DNA from: Bradyrhizobium diazoefficiens
GTDB taxonomy: Bacteria > Pseudomonadota > Alphaproteobacteria > Rhizobiales > Xanthobacteraceae
Direction: 5' to 3'
Assembly: GCF_018131015.1 (NCBI RefSeq)
Contig: NZ_JAFCJJ010000028.1
Span: forward strand, 1 to 64,000
Length of the DNA: 64,000 nt
Positions 42,824 to 51,865 of the stretch are shown piece after piece (position 1 is the first letter of the stretch; every line of letters starts with the position of its first letter). Both the position numbers and the translations under genes were made by a program. Below the pieces are notes generated by a model, which saw only the letters and a list, made by a program, of their open reading frames with translations, was not told the DNA's origin and searched no databases.

Positions 42824-43243
42824 ATGATCGAGGCCAGATGTAGTTGCGGCGCTGTCGCGGTTTCGCTTCCGGGACCAACCGACCGGGTCGCAGCCTGTCA
42901 CTGCATCGCATGCCAGCGGCGCTCCGGCGCGCCGTTCGGTGTCGGTGCCTTCTATCCGCTGCAATCCGTCGAGATCCGGGGCACGCCGAAGGAATATGTT
43001 CGTGCCGCCGACAGCGGCGGCAAGGTCCGCTGCTATTTCTGCACCGAGTGCGGCTCGACGGTTTACTGGAAGGCGGACAATCTGCCGGCGATGATCGGCG
43101 TCGCCCTTGGCGCCATCGCCGACCCCAACTTTCCGGCGCCGATCAAATCGGTGTTCGAGCAGTCGAAGCACGGCTGGGTCGAGATCGGCGGCGCCGCTGT
43201 CGAGCATCTTCAGCAAGGCAGCTTCCGCAAGAATTCGGGCTGA
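42824..43243 (+). CDS. GFA/CENP-V family protein (glutathione-dependent formaldehyde-activating type)
   Basis: This 139-residue protein has the zinc-binding Cys pattern of the GFA fold: C6-S-C8, C25-H-C27-x2-C30, and C70-x2-C73-x2-C76 (RCYFCTECGS), with FGVGAFYPLQSVEI between. Family members bind zinc and sometimes S-hydroxymethylglutathione. An AAGGAGCGG site lies upstream of the ATG. Confidence 0.9.
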   Translation: MIEARCSCGAVAVSLPGPTDRVAACHCIACQRRSGAPFGVGAFYPLQSVEIRGTPKEYVRAADSGGKVRCYFCTECGSTVYWKADNLPAMIGVALGAIADPNFPAPIKSVFEQSKHGWVEIGGAAVEHLQQGSFRKNSG

Positions 43244-43260
43244 GGGGCCGCGCGAGGGCT

Positions 43261-43335
43261 TGGTGCCGGCTGAGGGGATTGAACCCCCGACCTTCGGTTT
43301 ACAAAACCGCTGCTCTACCGCTGAGCTAAGCCGGC
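43261..43335 (-). tRNA. tRNA-Thr (TGT)
   Basis: The reverse complement folds as a tRNA: acceptor GCCGGCT pairs with AGCCGGC, the D-arm contains AGCTCAGCGGTAGAGC, and the T-arm GGGGGTTCAATCCCC. The anticodon is TGT in the loop TTTGTAA, with stem GCGGT/ACCGA region. CCA is encoded (43261-43263). It decodes ACA. Confidence 0.93.
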
Positions 43336-43618
43336 ATACCCTTGAATATTCTGATGAAAATCCTGGCGATCGGTTCCAGCAGCCGCCGCCCACCGCGGCC
43401 CTTGCGGTCCACGCGGTTCGTGCGCCTGTCTATGGCAGCTTGCAGCGCCTCGTCAATCCGTTCGGCGCCGTTCCTTCTCCCTGCGCGGGACTGAAGGATG
43501 ATGGCCGGGCCATCCGAGCGGACATGGAGGCTCGTCAGCCCGGCTTTGCTTCGTGACCGAACCCTCGCGAACCGCCATCAACGTGCGAAACGGTCGCTGG
43601 GCCCAATCGTTCGCAGGA

Positions 43619-43870
43619 CTACCGCCTTACGCCAACGCGATTGACGCCGCCATTGAGATTGCCGCCGACGTTGTGGCGGACCGCGGCGCGCGCGACGGGC
43701 CGGGGCCGCAGCACGACGCCGGCCCGCACGACACAACCGACGGGGTAGTCAACATAGGTGCAGTACACGATCGCATGCGCCGGTTCGCTGGTGAAAGTCA
43801 CGCTCGCAAGTCCGAGCATTGCGCTGCAGGCAAGTCCAGCCAATGTAATTCTAGAAATCGATTGCCGCAT
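43619..43870 (-). CDS. Small exported protein
   Basis: An 83-residue protein with a signal peptide (ITLAGLACSAMLGLASVTFTS), then AIVYCTYVDYPVGCVVRAGVV and a basic Arg/Val/Asn-rich tail. Two Cys could pair. CCAGGAGGCGATC is a strong site before the ATG at 43870. It is the first of a run of small secreted genes here. Confidence 0.7.
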   Translation of the reverse strand: MRQSISRITLAGLACSAMLGLASVTFTSEPAHAIVYCTYVDYPVGCVVRAGVVLRPRPVARAAVRHNVGGNLNGGVNRVGVRR

Positions 43871-44174
43871 GATCGCCTCCTGGTCCCTGATTGAAATGGG
43901 TGGCAGCCTCCGGGCGCGGTTTTGCACCCGACGTTGCAGATGATCGAGTTTCATGACATGGCGGGGGTTGACTTAGGTCAAGGGGGGAAGGCCGATGTTC
44001 GATGTCGGCGGCGAATGAGCGGTACCAACGTCCTGACCATCCCGCGCAGAATGGACCAGTGGTTTCATCGGTGCGGTGCAATAGTCCTTCGCGGCTTGAT
44101 GTGGATCAACCGCGCCTCGCAGGCGAGGCAGAGCATCGGCTTCGTTGTATTACCCTGTGCAACGGAGAAGGCAT
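43871..44174. other. Divergent intergenic stretch without a further gene
   Basis: About 300 bases separate two divergent small secreted-protein genes. I see no supported gene, RNA or strong palindrome in it. Confidence 0.5.
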
Positions 44175-44639
44175 ATGAAGCATGTAGGAAAGGCTGCGAT
44201 GGCCGCTTGCGCGTTCTCGTTTGCGGCAATGTTCTCTCTCAGTTGGTCCGAACAAGGAACTGTCTCATTGTCGGTCGGAAGCGCGGAGGCGCGGGTCGGA
44301 AGGCCGCTCACGCCGGTGAGCGTCGCCGGCGTGTCGCGCCGCCACGCGAGGCGCGCTGCGTATGGGTATGGGTATGGCGCGGTCGGCGTCGGCGCAGCGG
44401 CGGTCGGCACAGCAGCGGCGGTCGCCGCAACGGCGGCCTATCCGGGATGGGGCAACGCTTATGCGGCCCAGACCGATCCCTATTTTGGGCAGCCGAATTA
44501 CATCCATAGGGCCTACTATGAGCATAGCCCCTATTACGGCTACAACGGATGGACCGATTACTCCGGGCGCAACGGCATCAAATGCGCACCGGGCGGCATG
44601 ACGAGACTCGATGACGGTCACATGTATGTTTGCCAGTAG
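44175..44639 (+). CDS. Small exported Gly/Ala/Tyr-rich protein
   Basis: This 154-residue protein has a signal peptide (AAMAACAFSFAAMFSLSWS). The mature part includes a YGYGYGAVGVGAAAVGTAAAVAAT glycine/alanine stretch and a Tyr-rich section (YYEHSPYYGYNGW), closing with GRNGIKCAPGGMTRLDDGHMYVCQ. The closing segment (RNGI-x-C-x-PG ... C-Q) is shared with the protein at 46292-46732, so the two are paralogues. Function unknown; surface or envelope role likely. GGAGAAGGCAT precedes the ATG. Confidence 0.75.
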   Translation: MKHVGKAAMAACAFSFAAMFSLSWSEQGTVSLSVGSAEARVGRPLTPVSVAGVSRRHARRAAYGYGYGAVGVGAAAVGTAAAVAATAAYPGWGNAYAAQTDPYFGQPNYIHRAYYEHSPYYGYNGWTDYSGRNGIKCAPGGMTRLDDGHMYVCQ

Positions 44640-44770
44640 GTCTCTCGGCTGGTCGTCACGTTCGATTTGATACGACGGGCCCCGGTTCATGCCGGGGCCC
44701 AATCTCATGAAAGATGACGCGTGCCCGGTTCATTCGCTCAATGGAACGCAGCCACAACGGGGATGCTGCC

Positions 44771-46216
44771 ATGAGCGCCAATGCTGCGGATGGCCAAAAG
44801 CTGCCAAAATTGCCGCTGCTCGCTCTCACGGCCATGGTGGTCGGCGGCACGGTCGGCGGCGGCGTGTTCTCGTTGCCGCGCAACTTCGCCAAGGACACCG
44901 GCGTCTGTGGCGCGCTGATTGCCTGGACCATCGCCGGAGCCGGCACGCTGATGCTGGCGCTGGTGTTCCAGGCGCTGGCCAACCGCAAGCCGGATCTCGA
45001 TGCCGGGGTCTATGCCTATGCGCGGGCCGGCTTCGGGCCCTATGTCGGTTTCTTTTCCGCGCTCGGCTATTGGGCGAGCGCCTGTGTCGGCAACGCCTCG
45101 TTCTGGATCCTGATCCAGTCGACGCTGGGGACGTGGTTTCCGGTCCTCGGTCACGGCAACACGGTGGCCGCCATTGCGCTCTCCTCGTTCGGCGTCTGGG
45201 CTCTTCACGCCCTGGTGTCGCGCGGCGTCAAGGAAGCGGCACTGATCAACCAGATCGTCACGATCGCCAAGCTCATTCCACTCCTGCTGTTCGTGGTGCT
45301 GGCGATCTTCCATCTCAAGCTGGACGTGTTCATGTCCAATCTCTGGCGCGGCGCAGGTGCGGGTGACGGCGAGCTTTACCGGCAGGTCAGCGCGACGATG
45401 CTGGTGACCGTGTTCGTGTTCATGGGCATCGAGGGTGCAAGCAACTACTCGCGGTTCGCGCAGAGGCGCGAGGACGTCGGTATCGCCACCGTCACCGGCT
45501 TCCTGAGCGTGCTGGCGCTGTACGCGTCGGTGTCGATCCTCGCCTACGGCATCCTGCCGCAGGATGAACTGGCGCAATTGCGCCAGCCCTCGGTCGGCGG
45601 CGTGCTCGAGGCCGTGGTCGGCCATTGGGGCGCCGTGCTCATCGGTGCCGGCGTGATCGTCTCGGTGCTCGGTGCGTCACTGGCCTGGACGATGTTTGCG
45701 GCCGAGGTGCTGTCGGTGGCGGCGAAGCGGCAGGACATGCCGTCCTTCCTGGCGCGCGAGAACGCCAACGGCGTTCCCTCAGCCGCGCTGCTCGTCACCT
45801 CGCTGCTCGTGCAGGCCATGCTGATCGCGGCGTTGTTTTCCGACGATGCCTACATCTTCGCGCTGTCGCTGTGCAGCCAGCTGTCGCTGATACCCTACTT
45901 CCTCGCCGCAGGCTTCATGCTGATGCTGGTCGTCCGCAAGGAGACTTACGACAAGGCACCGGGCGACCTCGGCAGGGACAGGATCATTGCGGCGCTGGCG
46001 ACGGCCTACACTGTCTTCCTGCTGTTCGCCGCCGGCATCAAGTTCCTGCTGCTCGGCTTCATCATCTATGCCCCGGGCACGATCCTTTACCTCATCACGC
46101 GCAGGGAGCTCGGCAAGCAGCTCTTCTCGCCGGCGGAATGGATCCTGTTCGGCGTGTCCGTCGCCGGATGCATCTTTGGCCTCCATGGCCTCCTCACCGG
46201 CTACATCACCGTCTAG
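44771..46216 (+). CDS. APC-family amino acid permease or antiporter (ArcD-like)
   Basis: This 481-residue protein has about 12 transmembrane helices. Helix 1 shows LTAMVVGGTVGGGVFSLPRNFA, the basic amino acid/polyamine antiporter (ArcD-like) form of the APC signature, followed by PDLDAGVYAYARAGFGPYVGF and VFVFMGIEGASNYSRFAQRREDVG. It probably exchanges arginine/ornithine-like substrates, but specificity is not proven. The start is uncertain; 44771 is chosen over 44741 and 44714. Confidence 0.82.
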   Translation: MSANAADGQKLPKLPLLALTAMVVGGTVGGGVFSLPRNFAKDTGVCGALIAWTIAGAGTLMLALVFQALANRKPDLDAGVYAYARAGFGPYVGFFSALGYWASACVGNASFWILIQSTLGTWFPVLGHGNTVAAIALSSFGVWALHALVSRGVKEAALINQIVTIAKLIPLLLFVVLAIFHLKLDVFMSNLWRGAGAGDGELYRQVSATMLVTVFVFMGIEGASNYSRFAQRREDVGIATVTGFLSVLALYASVSILAYGILPQDELAQLRQPSVGGVLEAVVGHWGAVLIGAGVIVSVLGASLAWTMFAAEVLSVAAKRQDMPSFLARENANGVPSAALLVTSLLVQAMLIAALFSDDAYIFALSLCSQLSLIPYFLAAGFMLMLVVRKETYDKAPGDLGRDRIIAALATAYTVFLLFAAGIKFLLLGFIIYAPGTILYLITRRELGKQLFSPAEWILFGVSVAGCIFGLHGLLTGYITV

Positions 46217-46291
46217 AGAACCCGGGAGCGGTGTTGCGGGCATGAAGCAGGCGGCCCTGGGGCCGCCTGATCGACGCACTCGACTTGCCGC

Positions 46292-46732
46292 TTATTGGCA
46301 GAGATGCCGGCGGCCGTCCTCGCCCTTGATCCACGTGCCGGGCCGGCACACGATGCCGTTGCGGGCGGCGTAGGCGTCCCAGTTGCCGTACCAGCCCGGA
46401 CCGCCGCGATCATAGCTCGCATAGGAATTGCCCCAGCCCTGGAACGGTGCGGCGGCGACCGCCGCTGCCGTGCCGACGGCGGCACCGGCGACCGCGCCTG
46501 CGGTGGTGACCGGCCAGAAGCCGGACTGATCATCCGGATTCACCTGCCGACGAGCCGCGTGGCGATAGCGGCGGTCGGCGGCGCGATCGCCGGGGCCGAG
46601 ATTCCGGCAGTTGGGATCCTGGAAAAGCCCGGTGCAGCGGGCCGAATTGTCGACCGTGGTTTGCGCGAAGGCCGGTGTTGCCAGCGTGGACGCAACGATT
46701 GCGGCCAAGCCAAGAAGCTTCAGGCTCGTCAT
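46292..46732 (-). CDS. Small exported Gly/Ala-rich protein, paralogue of 44175
   Basis: The 146-residue product has a signal peptide (MTSLKLLGLAAIVASTLATPAFA). It has a Cys-containing segment (ARCTGLFQDPNCRNLGPGDRAADRRYRH), an AGAVAGAAVGTAAAVAAA hydrophobic stretch, PFQGWGNSYASYDRGGPGWYG and a closing ARNGIVCRPGTWIKGEDGRRHLCQ. The last two parts match the protein at 44175-44639. The two paralogues flank the APC permease gene in convergent orientation. Confidence 0.75.
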   Translation of the reverse strand: MTSLKLLGLAAIVASTLATPAFAQTTVDNSARCTGLFQDPNCRNLGPGDRAADRRYRHAARRQVNPDDQSGFWPVTTAGAVAGAAVGTAAAVAAAPFQGWGNSYASYDRGGPGWYGNWDAYAARNGIVCRPGTWIKGEDGRRHLCQ

Positions 46733-47031
46733 GGCATTTCCTCCATGTTGTTGAGACCCTTGCTAAGTGCGGCATCCCGACGTCGTTCCGCAGTTTCTCG
46801 CATTCAGGGTCACATCGACGTGACCGCTGAGGATGCGCGGCTTGTGCCATGCAACCGCATGTGAACCTGCGGTGGCACTGCGCCCCGGTTAACGCTTCGA
46901 TAGCGCAGCAGGGGGATTCGAGAGGCATGGGATCCTTACGCGTTAGGCTTACCGGAATTTGGTGACGCAGCCTTAACCCTCTCCGCGGTGCAATCAGGTA
47001 GGTTGCGGGCCGGATAACCGGGATTACTCCC

Positions 47032-47541
47032 ATGCGTGCTGTGGCGTTCGCAGCCATTCTCAACGGATTGCTCAACGGATTGCTCATCGGATTGCCCGCG
47101 ACCGCGCTTGCCGGCGGCGGCTTCGACATCGTCGTGCCCGGCCGTCCCGGCGTGCCCATCATCATCAACAATATCGATGCGTCCTATGCCGTGGTCGAGG
47201 GCACCTGGGGCCTCGGCAAGAACGTGCAGGTGCAGCCGACGATCTATGGCGGGCGCTACGTTCCCGAGCGGCAGCCCCCCGAGGTCGGCCATTACTACCC
47301 GACGCTGGGCCTGCGTCCCGCTTACGGCCGTCTCGAAGTCGAGCCGCCCGCCAACCGCAAATTGCCGCAGCCCGCTGAAAGCTATTACCGGAGCTGGGGC
47401 GCGCAATCCGCGCCGCTGCCGCCGCAAATGGATATTCCCGCCGATCCGCCGCCGGTGATCGTCGCACCCGAGTTCAACGTCAATCCGCAGCACCATCGGC
47501 CGCGGCCGCGTGCCGGCGCGCCCGCCAAGCCACCCGGTTAA
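47032..47541 (+). CDS. Exported Pro-rich protein
   Basis: This 169-residue protein has a signal peptide with an unusual repeated core: three 12-bp units at 47059-47094 encode LNGL, LNGL, LIGL. The mature part contains GGFDIVVPGRPGVPIIINNIDASYAVVEGTWGLGKN, a Tyr/Pro section and a proline-rich tail (PQHHRPRPRAGAPAKPPG). Function unknown; envelope-associated likely. Confidence 0.75.
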   Translation: MRAVAFAAILNGLLNGLLIGLPATALAGGGFDIVVPGRPGVPIIINNIDASYAVVEGTWGLGKNVQVQPTIYGGRYVPERQPPEVGHYYPTLGLRPAYGRLEVEPPANRKLPQPAESYYRSWGAQSAPLPPQMDIPADPPPVIVAPEFNVNPQHHRPRPRAGAPAKPPG

Positions 47542-47592
47542 ATACAAGAAACGTCACATCCAACAACAAACGAATATCAACAGGAGAGAGTA

Positions 47593-48117
47593 ATGCGTCA
47601 GACGATTTCGGGACTGGTCGCGGCGGCTGCCGTGATGATTGCGGGCAGCGCGCCGGCCATGGCTTGCGGCTTCTCGACCTGCGCGCCGGTCGCGCCGGTC
47701 TATAGCGGCTGCAACACCGGCTGCGGCGGCAGCTGGGGTTACGGCGGGGGCTATGGCGGCTTCGGCTTTACGCAGCTCGCCGAGCCGGCCACGCAGTACT
47801 ATTACGTCAACCAGGGTCCGACCTATACCGGCCCCGGCGCGTTCGCGCCGTATCCGACCTATCAGGAGGACGCGGTCGTTGCGCCCGCCAATTACGGCTA
47901 TGGCGCCGGCTACGGCTATGGTTACGGCCGCGGTTATGGCTACGGCCACGGCGCGGTGGTCGGCCCCTATCATCGTCCGTACTATCGGCCGTACCGCTAC
48001 GGCTATGGCCCGCGTTATGGCTACCTGCCGCGCGTCGGCTACGGCTATGGCGCGCGCTATGGCTATGCCCATCGCCACGCGCCGTATTACGGCCGCCCGC
48101 TGCGCCGCTATTACTGA
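47593..48117 (+). CDS. Exported Gly/Tyr-rich repeat protein
   Basis: This 174-residue protein has a signal peptide (SGLVAAAAVMIAGSAPAMA), three to five Cys near the mature N-terminus (ACGFSTCAPVAPVYSGCNTGC) and then long GYGYGYGRGYGYGHG-type repeats ending in PLRRYY. Such proteins are probably disordered and surface-exposed. ACAGGAGAG precedes the ATG, and a strong terminator follows. Confidence 0.8.
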   Translation: MRQTISGLVAAAAVMIAGSAPAMACGFSTCAPVAPVYSGCNTGCGGSWGYGGGYGGFGFTQLAEPATQYYYVNQGPTYTGPGAFAPYPTYQEDAVVAPANYGYGAGYGYGYGRGYGYGHGAVVGPYHRPYYRPYRYGYGPRYGYLPRVGYGYGARYGYAHRHAPYYGRPLRRYY

Positions 48118-48143
48118 TCAGTCGATCGGTTGAAAACGAAGCC

Positions 48144-48180
48144 GCGCCCGTCCGCGTGATGCGGACGGGCGCTTCTTCTT
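48144..48180 (+). terminator. Intrinsic terminator after the Gly/Tyr-rich gene
   Basis: GCGCCCGTCCGC (48144-48155) and GCGGACGGGCGC (48161-48172) form a perfect 12-bp stem with a GTGAT loop, followed by TTCTTCTT. It serves the plus-strand gene and lies just past the stop of the convergent rlmB gene, so it may work in both directions. Confidence 0.9.
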
Positions 48181-48181
48181 G

Positions 48182-49012
48182 TTATCGCTTCATCAGCCCC
48201 AGCCGGCTGGCGCCGACATAGAGCGAGAGCACGGCGGCGTTCGACACGTTGAGGCTCTTGATCTCGCCGGGCATGTCGAGCCGCGCCACGACGCTGCAGG
48301 TCTCGCGCGTCAGCTGCCGCAGGCCCTTGCCTTCGGCGCCGAGCACCAGCGCGAGAGGCTCCTGCAGGGCGATGTCGGAAAGGTCCTGAGCTCCCTGGCT
48401 GTCGAGGCCGACGGTCTGGAAGCCGCGCTCGTTCAGCGCGGTCAGCGCGCGGGCGAGGTTTTGCACGGTGACCATGGGCACGAGCTCGAGCGCACCGGAG
48501 GCGGCCTTCGCCAGCACGCCGGTCGCTTCCGGGCTGTGGCGGGCGGTGGTGACGATCGCCTTCACCGCGAACGCCGCGGCCGAGCGCAGGATGGCTCCGA
48601 CATTGTGCGGGTCGGTGATCTGGTCGAGCACCAGCACCATGCCTTCCTGCTTCAGGGTCTCGATGGCGGGCGAGGGCAGGGGATCGGCCTCGGCGAGCAG
48701 GCCCTGGTGCACGGCGTCGGGCGAGAGCAGGCGGTCGATCTCCTGGGGCCGCACGATCTCGGGCGCGATGCGGGTCTCGATGTTCTCCTCGGTGAGGCGC
48801 CTTGCGGCATTCTCGGTGAGCGTCAGCTTGCGGAACCGCCTCGCGGGGTTGGCAAGCGCCATCGTGACGGTGTGCCAGCCATAGAGGATGACGGGCCCGT
48901 CGGCGTTCGAATCACGGTCGCGCCAGGCTGGCCGGCCGGCCGATTTTCCCGGCCTGTTGAAGGGCTTACCGCCGCCGCGCGGGCCCTTGGGGACGAATTT
49001 TCGATCCTTCAT
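48182..49012 (-). CDS. rlmB: SpoU-family rRNA 2'-O-methyltransferase (RlmB-like)
   Basis: This 276-residue protein has a basic N-terminal tail (KFVPKGPRGGGKPFNRPGK), the substrate-binding domain (ILYGWHTVTMALANPARRFRKL) and a SPOUT catalytic domain with VLDQITDPHNVGAILRSAAAF, LVLGAEGKGLRQL and SLNVSNAAVLSLYV. It should methylate 23S rRNA at a guanosine ribose. The start at 49012 is chosen (MKDRKF); the frame is open to 49048. Confidence 0.92.
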   Translation of the reverse strand: MKDRKFVPKGPRGGGKPFNRPGKSAGRPAWRDRDSNADGPVILYGWHTVTMALANPARRFRKLTLTENAARRLTEENIETRIAPEIVRPQEIDRLLSPDAVHQGLLAEADPLPSPAIETLKQEGMVLVLDQITDPHNVGAILRSAAAFAVKAIVTTARHSPEATGVLAKAASGALELVPMVTVQNLARALTALNERGFQTVGLDSQGAQDLSDIALQEPLALVLGAEGKGLRQLTRETCSVVARLDMPGEIKSLNVSNAAVLSLYVGASRLGLMKR

Positions 49013-49223
49013 GGGCTTGGTTGTGTCACGGGCGCCGAAATATCGCAATTTGAGTGCGAATGGAGGCGATTTTAGCGGTTCGCCTCGGTTGACTTTGCCC
49101 CACCGCTTCGCCCATAAACGCGCCCGGCCGCTGCCCCCTGTCCGGGCTGTCCGCGGCCTTCACGTTCCATGGCCGTCATCGGTCCGCCGGGCAAGGTCCG
49201 GCCCGATTGTGCTGCCGTCGAGC

Positions 49224-49309
49224 GGGGGAGTGTCCCGAGTGGCAAAGGGAGCTGACTGTAAATCAGCCGCCTCATGGCTTCGCAGGTTCGAGTCCTGCCT
49301 CCCCCACCA
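49224..49309 (+). tRNA. tRNA-Tyr (GTA)
   Basis: This 86-nt tRNA with a long variable arm starts GGGGGAG and ends CTCCCCCACCA, pairing in the acceptor stem. The anticodon GTA lies in ACTGTAAAT, and the T-arm is GCAGGTTCGAGTCCTGC. CCA is encoded. It is the last housekeeping feature before the polysaccharide cluster, so it could be the attachment site of an island. Confidence 0.95.
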
Positions 49310-49642
49310 GCCTGATTTTTCAGCCATTTTCATCCGGATTGCTGGCTCCGACTTTTGGCTGGTCGAGAAACCGGGTCACGGCTCTCATCCATGGCCAGGC
49401 CTCGCCTAAATTAGACCATCCGAGCGCGCATGCAGTAGGAAACCAATCCTGCGAAAAGTTGGGTTCCACAAAATGCTTGATCGTTAGGTATAATGACACT
49501 CAAATGTGGTGCGGATTCGCTGAGTTCCCTACACATTGAGGCGACGCTCTTTTGTCGCCGCAAGCTTTAGTTGTTGCTTAATCCAGTTGCGTTCCTCCGG
49601 TCGTCCCCCCAATGGCAAATACCGATTCAGGCGCGCGGTTCG
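49310..49642. promoter_or_regulatory. Leader region of the polysaccharide cluster
   Basis: No gene was found. A perfect TATAAT hexamer lies at 49489-49494, but no good -35 element sits 16-18 bases upstream, so the promoter assignment is tentative. The sequence is AT-richer than the flanking tRNA region. Confidence 0.35.
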
Positions 49643-50554
49643 ATGAAGACGTTCGTGCTCTCGGCAATGTTGGCGATATTTGCATTGTCGCTGGCTCCTG
49701 TTCGAGTCCTTGCTCAAGCTGCCGGCGGCGCGGCTCCGATGCTTGATACGAACCCAATCCCGTTTCCTCGCATCGGCGGTCTCGCTAAACCGTCGGTTGA
49801 GGTGCAACCCGGTGCGCCCTATGGCGATTTTACGGTCGCAGGGACTGGTCTTGCCGTGACAGGTGGATTCGCCAGCCGCTTCGTCGCCGAAGAGGCCGCC
49901 AACGTCTACTCCGGCAATTGGGGTGTTCATTTTGATACCTCTCACAATTGGCGCGAGGAAAATGCCGATTTTGTCGTGGGCGGAGTTTCCTATGCGGTCA
50001 CGCCCACGGTTCGGACCAAGGTTCTTTTCGGCAGCAGCAGCGAGAATTTGGGAATCCTGCCGAGGACCTATGTTCGCGGTGAACTGGAGTGGCAATCGCC
50101 GGGCACTGCCGGATCGGCCGGAATCCTGGCGATTCCCTCGATCACATACCGCGAGTTCCGCAACGGTGTGAAGGAGACCGTGCCGGCAATCGACATCGCG
50201 TTCTATCTTCCGGAGTTTTCCGATCACAGCTACGTCGTGATGGAAGCCAAGGGCCTCGCCACGTTCGTGGAGGCGGTCTCCGGGGTCGGATATGAGATTG
50301 GCGCCAGTGCCACCTATGTGATGCCGAAGCAGGGCACCTTCGGTGCGGAAATACTCGGCGGCCGCATGGTCTACGATAATACGCTTTGCCTCACGCTCTG
50401 TTCAGTCGTGAACAAGTTCGTCGGCGTTCGTCCGCTCGTCAGTTTCTATCTCGATCACACCGACAAGTATGAGCTGATCGTTCGTGGCGAGGTCGCCGCG
50501 ACCGACTTTTACAACATCTACGGCGGGACCGTAGGTTTGAAGACCAGATTCTAG
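49643..50554 (+). CDS. Outer-membrane beta-barrel protein of the polysaccharide cluster
   Basis: This 303-residue protein has a signal peptide (MKTFVLSAMLAIFALSLAPVRVLAQ). The mature part alternates beta strands (YGDFTVAGTGLAVTGGFASRF, GVSYAVTPTVRTKVLFGSS, YELIVRGEVAATDFYNIYGGTVGLKTRF) and ends in Phe, as beta-barrel proteins do. I cannot place it in a named family; an export pore or surface protein for the polysaccharide is a reasonable guess. It is the first gene of the run. Confidence 0.7.
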   Translation: MKTFVLSAMLAIFALSLAPVRVLAQAAGGAAPMLDTNPIPFPRIGGLAKPSVEVQPGAPYGDFTVAGTGLAVTGGFASRFVAEEAANVYSGNWGVHFDTSHNWREENADFVVGGVSYAVTPTVRTKVLFGSSSENLGILPRTYVRGELEWQSPGTAGSAGILAIPSITYREFRNGVKETVPAIDIAFYLPEFSDHSYVVMEAKGLATFVEAVSGVGYEIGASATYVMPKQGTFGAEILGGRMVYDNTLCLTLCSVVNKFVGVRPLVSFYLDHTDKYELIVRGEVAATDFYNIYGGTVGLKTRF

Positions 50555-50596
50555 TTTTACTTTCTGCATGCATGCGTTGAATTTGAGAGTAGCGTC

Positions 50597-51865
50597 ATGG
50601 CCGAGTACCTGGCAGCGATGCCGTTTTTCATCATTTTTGGCGCGACCACGCTCCTCACGACTGTTTTCCTGATTCGGCAGATCGCGTTCTCGCTCTATAT
50701 CTGCTTCACGCGGCGATCGAGCAAGTTCGCCGACCTCATTCCACATCGCTGGCCGACGGTCACGGTCCTCATTCCCGCGCACAATGAAGAGCTCGTCATC
50801 GGCGGTTGCCTGGACGCGATGCGCAATCTCGATTATCCGCGAGACAGCCTTTCGATCGTGGTCATCAACGATCGCTCGACCGATCGCACTGGCGAAATCG
50901 CGCAGGCCAGGGCGGCCATCGATCCGCAAATGAGGGTGTACAGCCGCAGCGCGCAGGCTACGCCCGGCAAGCCCGCGGCGATCGGCGAAGTGATCAATCA
51001 GATCGACAGCGAAATCGTCGTGTTCTTCGACGCCGATTATCTTCCCACGCCGCCGTTGTTGAAGCTGCTTGTGGCGCCATTCGTCGATCCGGAAGTCGGC
51101 GCGACCATGGGGCGGGTGGTTCCGTACAATACCAACGTCAATCTGCTGACGAAGCTGATCGATCTGGAGCGACGCGCGGGCTACGCCGTAGATCAGCAGG
51201 CACGGGCACTGCTCAACATGCTTCCCCAGTTCGGGGGCACCGTTGGCGGCATCAGGCTGTCGGCGCTGCGTGCGATCGGCGGCTGGCGCGAAAACATCCT
51301 CGCTGAAGATACCGATCTGACTTATCGCCTCTTCATCGCCGGCTGGACGGTCGAGTACCTCGAGCACGCGATGTGCTACGAGGAATCACCCGAGACATGG
51401 CAAGTCAGATTCAGGCAGGTTTGCCGTTGGGCCTACGGCCACAACGAATGCGCGCTGAAGTATTTGTTGCCTATTCTCGGCATTCGGGGCCTGGGCCTGT
51501 TTCGCCGCATCGATGCCATCGTGGTGCTGCTGTTTTACGTCTATCCGGCGCTGACCTTGGTGTGTCTGTTTGCTTCGCTGGCCTATCCGCTGTTCTACGA
51601 CTACCCGCCGTTCAACTTCACCGCGCTGTCGGTTCTCTCGTTCTTCGTCGGTTTCGGGAATTTTTCTCCCTACTTCCAGATCGCGGTCGCGGTTCAGCGT
51701 GACCGTCAGGAGGATGCCGCCGCCCTGATGCCATTGATCTTCGTGTCCTCGGCCATCAGTATGCTGGCGTCGTCCTACGCATTGCTTCTCTTGATCAAAA
51801 ATCGCCTGAGCGGCAATCGGTTTGACTGGAGCAAGACGCGGCGATTTCGGGTCAGCTCGACATGA
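50597..51865 (+). CDS. Processive membrane glycosyltransferase, family 2
   Basis: This 422-residue protein has an N-terminal membrane segment (FFIIFGATTLLTTVFLIRQIAF), a GT-A catalytic domain and three to four C-terminal membrane helices. Catalytic motifs are complete: D92 in VVINDRSTDRTG, D145-A-D147, E237-D-T-D240 and Q274-V-C-R-W278 (QxxRW). That set is typical of processive synthases of cellulose, hyaluronan and PNAG type. The sugar is not readable from sequence, but the downstream epimerase suggests N-acetylated hexosamine donors. Confidence 0.92.
   Translation: MAEYLAAMPFFIIFGATTLLTTVFLIRQIAFSLYICFTRRSSKFADLIPHRWPTVTVLIPAHNEELVIGGCLDAMRNLDYPRDSLSIVVINDRSTDRTGEIAQARAAIDPQMRVYSRSAQATPGKPAAIGEVINQIDSEIVVFFDADYLPTPPLLKLLVAPFVDPEVGATMGRVVPYNTNVNLLTKLIDLERRAGYAVDQQARALLNMLPQFGGTVGGIRLSALRAIGGWRENILAEDTDLTYRLFIAGWTVEYLEHAMCYEESPETWQVRFRQVCRWAYGHNECALKYLLPILGIRGLGLFRRIDAIVVLLFYVYPALTLVCLFASLAYPLFYDYPPFNFTALSVLSFFVGFGNFSPYFQIAVAVQRDRQEDAAALMPLIFVSSAISMLASSYALLLLIKNRLSGNRFDWSKTRRFRVSST

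Noticed and set aside
42264..42911. Several overlapping frames in the inverted composite repeat
   Set aside because: They occupy all frames of a repeated non-coding unit and are not preserved between its copies.
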